Assembly (NCBI GenBank): GCA_050943495.1
Contig: JBMNPH010000001.1
Span: 434,001-498,000 of the forward strand
DNA from: Merdivicinus sp050943495
GTDB lineage: Bacteria > Bacillota > Clostridia > Oscillospirales > Ruminococcaceae
DNA: 64,000 bases
Direction of reading: 5' to 3'
The translations under genes were made by a program, and so were the position numbers. Shown piece after piece: positions 17,187 to 25,183 of the stretch; positions within the stretch are counted from its first letter, which is position 1, and each line of letters opens with the position of its first letter. The notes below the pieces were generated by a model that saw nothing but the letters and a program-made list of their open reading frames with translations, was not told the origin of the DNA and made no database searches.

Positions 17187-18049
17187 TGATAAAAATTGAA
17201 AACCTCACCCATAAGTATTCGGTGGGGACACCTTTTGAAAAGGTGGCGGTCGATCATGTCAACTTGGAGATCGAAGGCGGCGAAATTGTCGGTGTAATCG
17301 GACATACCGGTTCGGGAAAATCAACGCTGATTCAGCATCTGAACGGTTTGTTAAAACCATCTGAGGGAAAAGTTTACATCAACGGACAGGATATTTGGGC
17401 TGATAAAAGCAAAATGCGGCAGGTTCGCTTTGACGTCGGCTTAGTTTTTCAGTATCCGGAGTATCAGCTTTTTGAGGAAACTGTTTATAAGGATATTGCG
17501 TTTGGTCCGCGGAATATGGGACTGAGTGAGCAGGAAATTCATGACCGTGTCCTAAAAGCGGCGGAATTTTCGGGACTAAAACCGGAATTGCTGGAAAAAA
17601 GTCCTTTTGAACTTTCCGGAGGACAGAAACGCCGGGTTGCAATTGCGGGAGTCATTGCGATGGAACCAAAGGTGCTGATTCTGGATGAGCCGACAGCTGG
17701 ACTGGATCCTAAGGGACGGAATAAAATTCTCAATCAGATCAAAAATTATCACGATCAGGTGGGAAATACCATTTTGTTGGTATCGCACAGCATGGAAGAT
17801 GTCGCCATGTTCGCGGACAAGGTTCTGGTAATGAACAAGGCCAAACTTTTCGCGTATGATACGGTGGAAAATGTCTTTGCGCGTAGTGAAGAACTCAAAG
17901 CCATTCGCCTGTCAGTGCCGCAGATTACGAATGTATTCCACCGCTTGAATGAGGAAGGCTATCCGGTGCCGCGCAATGTTTATACGGTCGCCTATGCCAA
18001 ACGTAAATTGCTGGCGGAACTCGAAAGGGAGGGCAAGCTTCATGCTTAG
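17183..18049 (+). CDS. ecfA2: ECF transporter ATPase EcfA2
   Basis: A 288-residue second ATPase of the ECF module. Walker A GHTGSGKST, Q-loop VFQYPEYQLFEETV (the EcfA2-type aromatic Q-loop), signature LSGGQKRRVAIAG, Walker B VLILDEPTAGLDP and H-loop LLVSHSMEDV are seen. The start overlaps ecfA1 and the end overlaps ecfT by 8 bases, so the three proteins are made in coupled fashion. Confidence 0.95.
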   Translation: MMIKIENLTHKYSVGTPFEKVAVDHVNLEIEGGEIVGVIGHTGSGKSTLIQHLNGLLKPSEGKVYINGQDIWADKSKMRQVRFDVGLVFQYPEYQLFEETVYKDIAFGPRNMGLSEQEIHDRVLKAAEFSGLKPELLEKSPFELSGGQKRRVAIAGVIAMEPKVLILDEPTAGLDPKGRNKILNQIKNYHDQVGNTILLVSHSMEDVAMFADKVLVMNKAKLFAYDTVENVFARSEELKAIRLSVPQITNVFHRLNEEGYPVPRNVYTVAYAKRKLLAELEREGKLHA

Positions 18050-18854
18050 AGATATTACCATCGGGCAGTATTTTCCCGGACATTCCGCGATTCACCGGTT
18101 GGATCCCCGTGTGAAAATTATCCTGGTAATGGCTTACATTGTGCTGCTCTTTTTTGTGAAAACCTATGTCGGATTTGCGGTTTCGATCCTGTTTCTAGGA
18201 ATTTGCTATGCGATTGCACATATTCCATTGAAAATGATTCTAAAAAGTTTAAAACCCATCGTTCCGATTCTGATTTTTACCGGATTACTGAACATGCTGT
18301 TTATCAATACCGGCAAGCCTTTTTTCAAATGGGGAATCATTTCGATTTCATGGGATGGAATTGATATGGCAGTAACGATGGCAATCCGCGTCATCTGCCT
18401 GATTGCCGCTTCTTCGCTGCTAACTTATACGACCTCACCAATTGCGCTGACGGACGCGATCGAACGTCTGCTCAAGCCGCTTAAGGTGCTGAAATTTCCG
18501 GTACATGAACTTGCCATGATGATGTCGATTGCGCTGCGTTTTATCCCGACACTGGTCGAGGAGACAGATAAGATCATGTCAGCACAGAAGGCTCGCGGTG
18601 CTGATTTGGAGTCTGGCGGCTTGATTCAACGTGCGAAGGCCTTGGTGCCGATCCTGATTCCGCTGTTTATTTCGGCGTTCCGCCGGGCAGAAGAACTGGC
18701 GTTGGCAATGGAATGCCGCTGCTATCACGGAGGCGAGGGGCGTACCCGTATGAAACAGCTCCACATGGGAACAGGAGATGCAGTGGCAGCAGCTATTACA
18801 GTTGTTGTAGCAGCTGCCGTCATCGTGCTGAATTATCTGCCGTTTATCTGGTGA
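18042..18854 (+). CDS. ecfT: ECF transporter transmembrane component EcfT
   Basis: A 270-residue membrane scaffold linking the ATPases to S components. About five membrane segments; the coupling helices carry the Arg motifs, the first as QKARGADLE and the second as AMECRCYHGG (usually AMEARGY, so the second Ala-Arg-Gly is altered to Cys-Arg-Cys). ATG 18042 is preceded by GGGAGGGC. Ends 4 bases before truA. Confidence 0.94.
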   Translation: MLRDITIGQYFPGHSAIHRLDPRVKIILVMAYIVLLFFVKTYVGFAVSILFLGICYAIAHIPLKMILKSLKPIVPILIFTGLLNMLFINTGKPFFKWGIISISWDGIDMAVTMAIRVICLIAASSLLTYTTSPIALTDAIERLLKPLKVLKFPVHELAMMMSIALRFIPTLVEETDKIMSAQKARGADLESGGLIQRAKALVPILIPLFISAFRRAEELALAMECRCYHGGEGRTRMKQLHMGTGDAVAAAITVVVAAAVIVLNYLPFIW

Positions 18855-18858
18855 ACAC

Positions 18859-19644
18859 ATGCGGAAATTATTGTTTGAAATTGCCTATCAGGGACGAAAT
18901 TATCACGGATATCAGGTTCAGGAGAATGCTCGAACGGTTGCGGAAACCTTACAGGATGCCATTGAAATGGTCTGGAAAAAGCGGGAAGATATTGTCGGAT
19001 GTTCGCGCACAGATGCCGGGGTTCATGCCAATCAGTATTTTTTTCATATGGTAACGGAACATACCATTCCAGTGAAGGCTGCGGTGATTGCCTTAAATAA
19101 TATGCTGCCGGATGATATTGCGGTGTTAAGCTGCCGGGAAGTCCCAATGGATTTTCATGCACGGTATAGTGTAAGTGCAAAGGAATATTTATATAAAATT
19201 TGGGATGCACCGGTTCGGAATCCATTTTTGGATGGGCTTGCTCTACATTATCGTCATCGTTTGAATGAAGGGCTTCTGCATCAATGTGCCCAGGAATTTT
19301 TGGGCGGCCATGATTTTATCGGCTTTTGTAGTGCTGGCGGTAAAACGCATGATACATTCCGTCATATTTATGAGACTTCAGTAACTCGTCAGGGCGATTT
19401 GGTGGAGTTTCGGGTAAAGGGAGATGGGTTTCTTTACAATATGGTTCGGATTATGGTGGGAACGCTATTGCTGGCGGATTTGGGCAAACTTCAGCAGGGG
19501 GATATTACACGGATTCTTGCAGCAAAAGATCGTACTGCGGCTGGAATTACGGCATCTCCGGCCGGTTTATATTTGAACCGGGTGTTTTATCCCGCGGAAT
19601 CTCTGACAGGAGGCTGTTGTGAAAAGGAATCAACAAAAATCTGA
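18859..19644 (+). CDS. truA: tRNA pseudouridine(38-40) synthase TruA
   Basis: A 261-residue enzyme isomerising uridines in the tRNA anticodon arm. The catalytic Asp is in CSRTDAGVHA, and family segments YDAPVRNPF-like KIWDAPVRNPF and NMVRIMVGTLL are present. The ecfA1-ecfA2-ecfT-truA order is common in Bacillota. It overlaps the following gene by 26 bases. Confidence 0.96.
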   Translation: MRKLLFEIAYQGRNYHGYQVQENARTVAETLQDAIEMVWKKREDIVGCSRTDAGVHANQYFFHMVTEHTIPVKAAVIALNNMLPDDIAVLSCREVPMDFHARYSVSAKEYLYKIWDAPVRNPFLDGLALHYRHRLNEGLLHQCAQEFLGGHDFIGFCSAGGKTHDTFRHIYETSVTRQGDLVEFRVKGDGFLYNMVRIMVGTLLLADLGKLQQGDITRILAAKDRTAAGITASPAGLYLNRVFYPAESLTGGCCEKESTKI

Positions 19645-20869
19645 TGAAAAAAAATATGATATCGAGGAATTCCGGCGAAAAAAGAAACGAGAAAAACTGT
19701 TGCATCGTCTTATTCGAGCAGCAGTGATTCTTCTGTTATTAGGCGGTGCAGCGGGATTTCTATATGCTTATGAGAAATACGATTTAGGTGGGCTTCTCGA
19801 TTCTGCACAAACGCCAAATGCGCCAGTATCTCAGTCTACAACGATGCAGACAGGTAGTTTTCCTGTCTGGCTGGATGCCACAAATCCATTGGATATGGAG
19901 ATTTTTGGGTCTGGTATGGTTCTTCTAACGAATGATGAAGTTGCTGTGCTGGGATCCGATGGCAGCGTTTCTTCTCAGTATGTTCATGGCTTTACCAATC
20001 CCGTTCTTCGGATTGGAGATAACCGTTATCTTTTGTATGACCGTGGCGGATATGGTTACCGCGTCGAAAACCAGTTGGGAACAATTGCTGATGGGCGATC
20101 TTCTAATACTATATTGTCAGGTACCAGCGGTCATACTTCCACTTTTGCTTTAGTGACAACGAAGGATTACTATGCGGGCAGTATAATTGTATATGGGAAA
20201 AATGGACGGGAATTGATGACCTGGGACAGCACGGAACAGATTGTCGATCTGGCTTTTTCTCCAAATGATCGATATTTGGCAGCTGCCACTGTTATTTTTG
20301 AGACATCGGGTGTTTTGAGTGCCCGGGTTCATCTTTTTGATACGGATAAACAGAAAGAAATTGCAGTTGCAGATTTTTCGGATGCCCTTCCCATTGCCGT
20401 GAATATTCTGGAGGACGGAACCGTTCATTTAGTAACAGATCAATTTTTGGGAATTTTGACAGAGGATTTTTCCGAACAATCGAAAGTACCCTATTTACAG
20501 CCGCTGCGAAAGTATCAGTTTAGCCATCAGAACACTCTGCTGGTGACTTCAAGTGCAAATGAAGTGTCTTCTACCCTTTCGCTCGTTTCCAAAAATGGAG
20601 AGAAACAGGATCAAACTATACGCAATTCTATTACAGACATCTGTCTGAATGAGGAAGGATTATGTGTATTAGCAGGCGGCAGCATCCGCACCTACTCTCT
20701 GAAAATGGAAATGCTGCAAACAGAGCAGGTTGCCAGCGATGTTTTTCAGGTTCTATATAACAAAGGAGAGGTCTATACAATGAGTGCCAGCTGCTTGGAT
20801 AAGCTTTCGCGTCAAAAGGCTGCTGAGGCAGAATCCTCCCTGCCTATGAATGAGGAGGTATCGGAATGA
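19619..20869 (+). CDS. DUF5711 family membrane-anchored protein
   Basis: A 416-residue protein of unknown function. A charged cytoplasmic N-terminus (about 30 residues, rich in Lys/Arg) is followed by one membrane segment (about 33-52) and a large extracellular part with repeated beta-strand blocks (for example GFTNPVLRIGDNRYLLYDRGGYGYRV and IVDLAFSPNDRYLAAAT), suggesting a beta-propeller-like fold. The start is GTG 19619 with GGAGG upstream, inside the end of truA. It precedes a CvpA protein with 4-base overlap. Role in the envelope is inferred only from topology. Confidence 0.8.
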   Translation: MKRNQQKSDEKKYDIEEFRRKKKREKLLHRLIRAAVILLLLGGAAGFLYAYEKYDLGGLLDSAQTPNAPVSQSTTMQTGSFPVWLDATNPLDMEIFGSGMVLLTNDEVAVLGSDGSVSSQYVHGFTNPVLRIGDNRYLLYDRGGYGYRVENQLGTIADGRSSNTILSGTSGHTSTFALVTTKDYYAGSIIVYGKNGRELMTWDSTEQIVDLAFSPNDRYLAAATVIFETSGVLSARVHLFDTDKQKEIAVADFSDALPIAVNILEDGTVHLVTDQFLGILTEDFSEQSKVPYLQPLRKYQFSHQNTLLVTSSANEVSSTLSLVSKNGEKQDQTIRNSITDICLNEEGLCVLAGGSIRTYSLKMEMLQTEQVASDVFQVLYNKGEVYTMSASCLDKLSRQKAAEAESSLPMNEEVSE

Positions 20870-21609
20870 ATATTCCATCAATTTTATTAGATGTTATTTT
20901 TGCGGTGACCGTGATTTGGATTATCTATACGGCATATCGGCAGGGATTTTTGCAGAGTGTTGTTCGAACCCTTGGATATTTGGCGGCAGTTATCATTGCA
21001 TTTTTCGGTGGCCGAATGCTGTCAGAAGCTTGTTATCAGCTATTTTTTCGGGATAGGCTGCGTGCAAGTCTGGAAACTGCTCTTTTGGAATCTGCAGAGG
21101 GGAATAATTTTTCGGAAAAGATTTCTGCTACGATAGAAGCTTTACCCAAGTTAGTACAAAATTTGTTGGAAACAGCTGGAATGGGGCCGGATGCGTTGGC
21201 AGATCGTCTGTCCGGTTCAATGGAACAGTCTGCTCACGAATTAAGTGGAATGATTTTGGAAACAATTTTGCATCCCCTGATTGCTACTTTACTGTATGGC
21301 ATCTGTTTTCTGGTATTGTTCAGCGCAGTGATGATACTGGTTCGTTGTCTGGCAAAAGCAGCCCGCGGTGTTCGTCATATTCCGCTGGTCGGATCGGTTA
21401 ATTCGTTGCTCGGTGCTGCAATGGGATTGATTCAAGCTTTGGCAATATGGTTTGTTATTTCGGCCGTACTGGAATTTATCATTGGTATGACAGGCGGTAC
21501 GGAGTGGTTGAACCGCCAAACAATATCTGATAGTTTTCTGTTCGGTAGATTTTGTGAATGGACGGGCAGTATTTTTCCAACGTTGAATGAAATCACATCT
21601 TGGAGGTAA
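20866..21609 (+). CDS. CvpA family membrane protein
   Basis: A 247-residue protein of the colicin V production/CvpA family. About four membrane segments: two at the N-terminus (LLDVIFAVTVIWIIYTAYRQ, then the characteristic GFLQSVVRTLGYLAAVIIAF) and two at 145-210 with the RxxxxIPLVGSVNSLLGAAMGLIQ signature. A loop of roughly 80 residues between the pairs makes it longer than usual CvpA (about 160-180). Start overlaps the DUF5711 gene. Confidence 0.85.
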   Translation: MNIPSILLDVIFAVTVIWIIYTAYRQGFLQSVVRTLGYLAAVIIAFFGGRMLSEACYQLFFRDRLRASLETALLESAEGNNFSEKISATIEALPKLVQNLLETAGMGPDALADRLSGSMEQSAHELSGMILETILHPLIATLLYGICFLVLFSAVMILVRCLAKAARGVRHIPLVGSVNSLLGAAMGLIQALAIWFVISAVLEFIIGMTGGTEWLNRQTISDSFLFGRFCEWTGSIFPTLNEITSWR

Positions 21610-21616
21610 TATCCCC

Positions 21617-22147
21617 ATGAATATTCCCAATAGTTTAACTGTGATTCGGATTTTACTCGTGCCGCTATTTATTTGGACTTTTTTTCATCTTTCGCCTGAA
21701 TATGCTTATGTTCCGGTATTGTTGCTGCTGTTATCCGGATTGACGGATATTGCGGATGGATTTATTGCGCGGAAATTTCATATGATTACTCCTTTAGGAC
21801 GGTTTTTGGATCCAGTGGCAGACAAACTGACGATCTGTACCGCAATTATCTGTTTGTCGTTGCGCCATCAAATTGTTTGGATTCTCGTTGGAATTTATGT
21901 TGTCAAAGAAGTAACATTGGCTTTGATTGGATTGGCAAGGCTTAAGAGCTGGCGTAATTCCATTGCAGCAAAGTGGTATGGAAAAGCTTCTACAGTTTTG
22001 TTATACATATTGATGCTTTCGATTATGTTATTTCCCACCATTTCAGACCGCGTGATTTTGATTTTGATGATTCCGCCTGTGATTTTCATTATTTTGTCAT
22101 TTATTTTTTACCTGAAAGAGATTAACATTCATAAAAAAGAGTTATAA
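21617..22147 (+). CDS. pgsA: CDP-diacylglycerol-glycerol-3-phosphate 3-phosphatidyltransferase
   Basis: A 176-residue integral membrane CDP-alcohol phosphotransferase, expected to make phosphatidylglycerol phosphate. The family signature DG-xx-AR-x8-G-xxx-D-xxx-D is present as DGFIARKFHM then GRFLDPVADK. ATG 21617 is chosen since TGGAGGT is 12 bases upstream and the typical N-terminus NIPNSLTVIRILLVP starts here. Confidence 0.94.
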   Translation: MNIPNSLTVIRILLVPLFIWTFFHLSPEYAYVPVLLLLLSGLTDIADGFIARKFHMITPLGRFLDPVADKLTICTAIICLSLRHQIVWILVGIYVVKEVTLALIGLARLKSWRNSIAAKWYGKASTVLLYILMLSIMLFPTISDRVILILMIPPVIFIILSFIFYLKEINIHKKEL

Positions 22148-22209
22148 TAGAAAGTATGGATATCCGTACATAGATTGCAGCGGTTATCCAAGAAAGGAAA
22201 ACACGATTA

Positions 22210-24513
22210 ATGATGGATATGATGTGCTGTAAATGTAAGAAGCGTCCTGCTATGCTCTTTGTTGCAAAATTTGACGGAAAAGAGATGGTAAATGAAGGGT
22301 ATTGTCTCAAATGCGCTTCTGAATTGGGATTACCCCAGGTAAAGTCCATGATGGACAGTATGGGAATTACGAAAGAAGATTTGGATCAGCTGGATGAGCA
22401 GCTGGATTCTTTTCAAAATATGGAAGATGGGATGTTTGAGCCAGGCGGCGCCGAAACGATGACTCCTTTTTTGCAGAAACTGTTTGGCGGGCATCCGTCA
22501 GAGGAAGGGGAAGAAGGGGCGATTGTTCCTAGCGGAAATTCGGATGAAAAGACCAAAGAAGGTGCATCCTATTCGGGATCTTCCAAAAAAGAAAAAAATA
22601 AGAAGAGTTTTCTCGAAAATTTCTGTGTTAATCTGACCGAAAAAGCACGGAATGGTGAGATGGATCGCATTATTGGGCGAGACAGCGAAATTTATCGTGT
22701 CATTCAGATTCTGAGTCGGCGCCAAAAGAATAATCCTTGCTTAATTGGTGAACCAGGTGTCGGTAAGACTGCAATTGCAGAAGGGATTGCACAGCGGATT
22801 GTTCAAGGAGATGTTCCTTTCCGCCTACTGGATAAAGAAGTGTATTTGCTGGATTTAACAGCTCTAGTAGCAGGAACTCAGTTCCGTGGTCAGTTTGAAA
22901 GCCGCGTGAAAGGACTCATTGAAGAAGTCAAAAAGCGTAAGAATGTTATTCTCTTTATCGATGAGGTCCACACACTGGTTGGAACCGGCGATGCAGAAGG
23001 ATCTATGAGTGCTGCCAACATTATGAAGCCGGCTTTGTCGCGCGGCGAAATTCAGGTGATTGGTGCTACCACATATGGAGAATATCGCAAATATATTGAA
23101 AAAGATTCCGCACTGGAACGCCGTTTTCAGCCGGTTAAGGTCGAGGAACCGACGATTGCGCAAACGATTGAGGTTTTGAAGGGAATTCGGGAATATTATC
23201 AGAATCACCATAAAGTTCAGATTCCGGATGAAATTCTGGAGGCATGCGCTCATTTGTCTGAACGCTATATAACCGATCGTTTCCTGCCGGATAAGGCAAT
23301 TGACTTGTTGGATGAATCGGCTGCTTGTGCTTCTATTAAGAGTACCATTCTGACTGATTATGAAAAACTCAACAAGCAATTGAAAACACTTCTCGATCAT
23401 CAGCAGGAACTGGAACAGCAGACTGAGAATCCGGATTATGAAGCAATTGCCAAAGCACGGGCTGATGTGATTGTTGTGAAGGAACGGCTCAAGGAAATCG
23501 AACCGAAAATTCAGGATGTTCGAGTAACAATGGATGATGTTGCCAAAGTTGTGGAACTGTGGACCGGCATTCCGGCTGAAAAGATCAATGAGAGTGAATT
23601 TGCGCGGCTTGCTCGTCTGGAGGAAAACCTCAAAGCACGTATTATCGGCCAAGATGAAGCAATTCAGGCTGTTACTGCTGCTATCCGCCGTTCGAAGGTG
23701 CATTTAAGTAAGAAACGCCGTCCGGCATCTTTCATTTTTGTCGGGCCGACTGGCGTCGGAAAAACGGAACTCGTCAAGGTGCTGGCAGAAGAACTTTTTG
23801 ATGATAAAACCGATCCATTGATTCGAGTGGATATGTCGGAATATATGGAAAAGCATGCGGTTTCCCGTCTGATTGGTTCACCTCCCGGTTATGTTGGTTT
23901 TGATGAAGCCGGACAGCTAACTGAAAAAGTCCGCCGCCGTCCATATTCAGTGGTTCTGTTTGACGAAATTGAGAAGGCCCACCCAGATGTGATGAATATT
24001 CTGCTTCAAATTCTGGATGAAGGACGCATTACTGATGCGCAGGGAAGAACTGTTAATTTTGAAAATACGGTTGTTGTAATGACGTCCAATGCCGGTTCCA
24101 ATGATAAGACGGGCATAGTTGGCTTTAATCAGACCGAAAAGAGTGCGGCAAAGGAAAAAGCTATGAAAGGTCTGTCTGCATTCCTACGTCCGGAATTTAT
24201 GGCACGTGTGGATGAAATTGTCGTCTTTAACCCGCTGACACAGCAGGATTTGGAGAAGATCGCAGTATTGATGTTGGATGAGATGAAAGAGCCTCTGGCA
24301 GAAATCGCTTTATCCCTTGCGTATTCTCCGGAAGTTCCGCAGCTGTTGGCCCGAAAGGCGGAAGGCGGCAAGTTTGCCGCCCGTGATCTGCGCAGCACTA
24401 TTCGGCGAGAGGTTGAGGATAAGGTGGCAGCATTGTTGACCAGCGTTTCTTCGGCTGGAAAGACCGTCTATCTTGCAGCTGAAAATGATGAAATTGTTGT
24501 TTCGTTAGGTTAA
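22210..24513 (+). CDS. clpE: ATP-dependent Clp unfoldase, ClpE type with N-terminal zinc finger
   Basis: A 767-residue HSP100 chaperone that feeds ClpP. The N-terminus carries a treble-type zinc motif (CCKCKK ... YCLKC, residues 5-37) typical of ClpE rather than ClpC, then a linker (about 60-130) in place of the usual double N-domain. AAA-1 has Walker A GEPGVGKTAIAEG and Walker B ILFIDEVHTLVG; a short middle coiled region (about 390-420) follows; AAA-2 has GPTGVGKTELVK and VVLFDEIEKAHPDV. Terminated by a strong hairpin. No ctsR or mcsAB gene is adjacent, so control is not apparent. Confidence 0.92.
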   Translation: MMDMMCCKCKKRPAMLFVAKFDGKEMVNEGYCLKCASELGLPQVKSMMDSMGITKEDLDQLDEQLDSFQNMEDGMFEPGGAETMTPFLQKLFGGHPSEEGEEGAIVPSGNSDEKTKEGASYSGSSKKEKNKKSFLENFCVNLTEKARNGEMDRIIGRDSEIYRVIQILSRRQKNNPCLIGEPGVGKTAIAEGIAQRIVQGDVPFRLLDKEVYLLDLTALVAGTQFRGQFESRVKGLIEEVKKRKNVILFIDEVHTLVGTGDAEGSMSAANIMKPALSRGEIQVIGATTYGEYRKYIEKDSALERRFQPVKVEEPTIAQTIEVLKGIREYYQNHHKVQIPDEILEACAHLSERYITDRFLPDKAIDLLDESAACASIKSTILTDYEKLNKQLKTLLDHQQELEQQTENPDYEAIAKARADVIVVKERLKEIEPKIQDVRVTMDDVAKVVELWTGIPAEKINESEFARLARLEENLKARIIGQDEAIQAVTAAIRRSKVHLSKKRRPASFIFVGPTGVGKTELVKVLAEELFDDKTDPLIRVDMSEYMEKHAVSRLIGSPPGYVGFDEAGQLTEKVRRRPYSVVLFDEIEKAHPDVMNILLQILDEGRITDAQGRTVNFENTVVVMTSNAGSNDKTGIVGFNQTEKSAAKEKAMKGLSAFLRPEFMARVDEIVVFNPLTQQDLEKIAVLMLDEMKEPLAEIALSLAYSPEVPQLLARKAEGGKFAARDLRSTIRREVEDKVAALLTSVSSAGKTVYLAAENDEIVVSLG

Positions 24514-24524
24514 ATTGAATGAAA

Positions 24525-24559
24525 ACCGGTTGGATCCAAAGTCCAACCGGTATTTTTTT
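24525..24559 (+). terminator. Strong terminator after clpE
   Basis: ACCGGTTGGA (24525-24534) pairs with TCCAACCGGT (24542-24551), loop 7, followed by seven T. Confidence 0.9.
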
Positions 24560-24599
24560 GCGATAATGTGAACATTTCGGAAAAGAATTTCGGAATGCA

Positions 24600-24651
24600 T
24601 TGACAGAAGAGTAGAAATTCGATAAACTATTTAAGTAACCTAATTAAGTAA
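24600..24651 (+). promoter_or_regulatory. Promoter and direct-repeat operator of the marR-ABC exporter operon
   Basis: TTGACA (24600-24605) and TAAACT (24623-24628) have a 17-base spacer. Two direct copies of TTAAGTAA follow at 24631-24638 and 24644-24651, over the transcription start region, where a MarR-type repressor could bind. Confidence 0.6.
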
Positions 24652-24678
24652 GATAAGTATATAGAAAGGAGGATGAAA

Positions 24679-25158
24679 ATGGATCAAAATAATCAGTGGA
24701 TTGGGTTATTCCAATCAATTGATCGCTTACGCCGTACGTGGCGTAATTTAGCCTTGGAGGAACATTCGATCAACAAGTCACAATTGTTTACTCTTATCAA
24801 TCTGCGGTACAAGGGAATTTCCTGTTTGAGCGGATTGGACGAAAGTGATCCATTTGAACCCATGACCTTGTCCGGGTTAGCGCGTGCAATGGGACAGACC
24901 ATGCCGGCGCTCAGCCAGAGGATATCACAGCTGGATCAGATGGGGTACGTGGCCCGTACGCAAGATCAGAATGATAAGCGGACAGTCTGGATCCAGTTAA
25001 CACCTGAGGGATTGGAATTGATTCAGAAAATACAGAAGTATTTTGCAGAACGTCTTTCACAGGTGACACAGATTCTGGGAGAGGAAAAAATGATGCAGAT
25101 TCAGGGGGATTTTCATAGCCTGGCAAGTGCAATCGAACAGGTTTTCCTTACAGAATGA
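24679..25158 (+). CDS. MarR family transcriptional regulator of the ABC exporter operon
   Basis: A 159-residue winged helix-turn-helix protein (recognition region LSGLARAMGQTMPALSQRISQLDQMGYVAR, wing with DQNDKRTVWIQLT). ATG 24679 is preferred over ATG 24673 because AAAGGAGG ends at 24672, which would leave no spacing for the earlier start. It is followed at 25 bases by the two ABC exporter genes and is probably their repressor. Confidence 0.9.
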   Translation: MDQNNQWIGLFQSIDRLRRTWRNLALEEHSINKSQLFTLINLRYKGISCLSGLDESDPFEPMTLSGLARAMGQTMPALSQRISQLDQMGYVARTQDQNDKRTVWIQLTPEGLELIQKIQKYFAERLSQVTQILGEEKMMQIQGDFHSLASAIEQVFLTE

Positions 25159-25183
25159 GAACAATAGCAGAGGAGAGAATGGA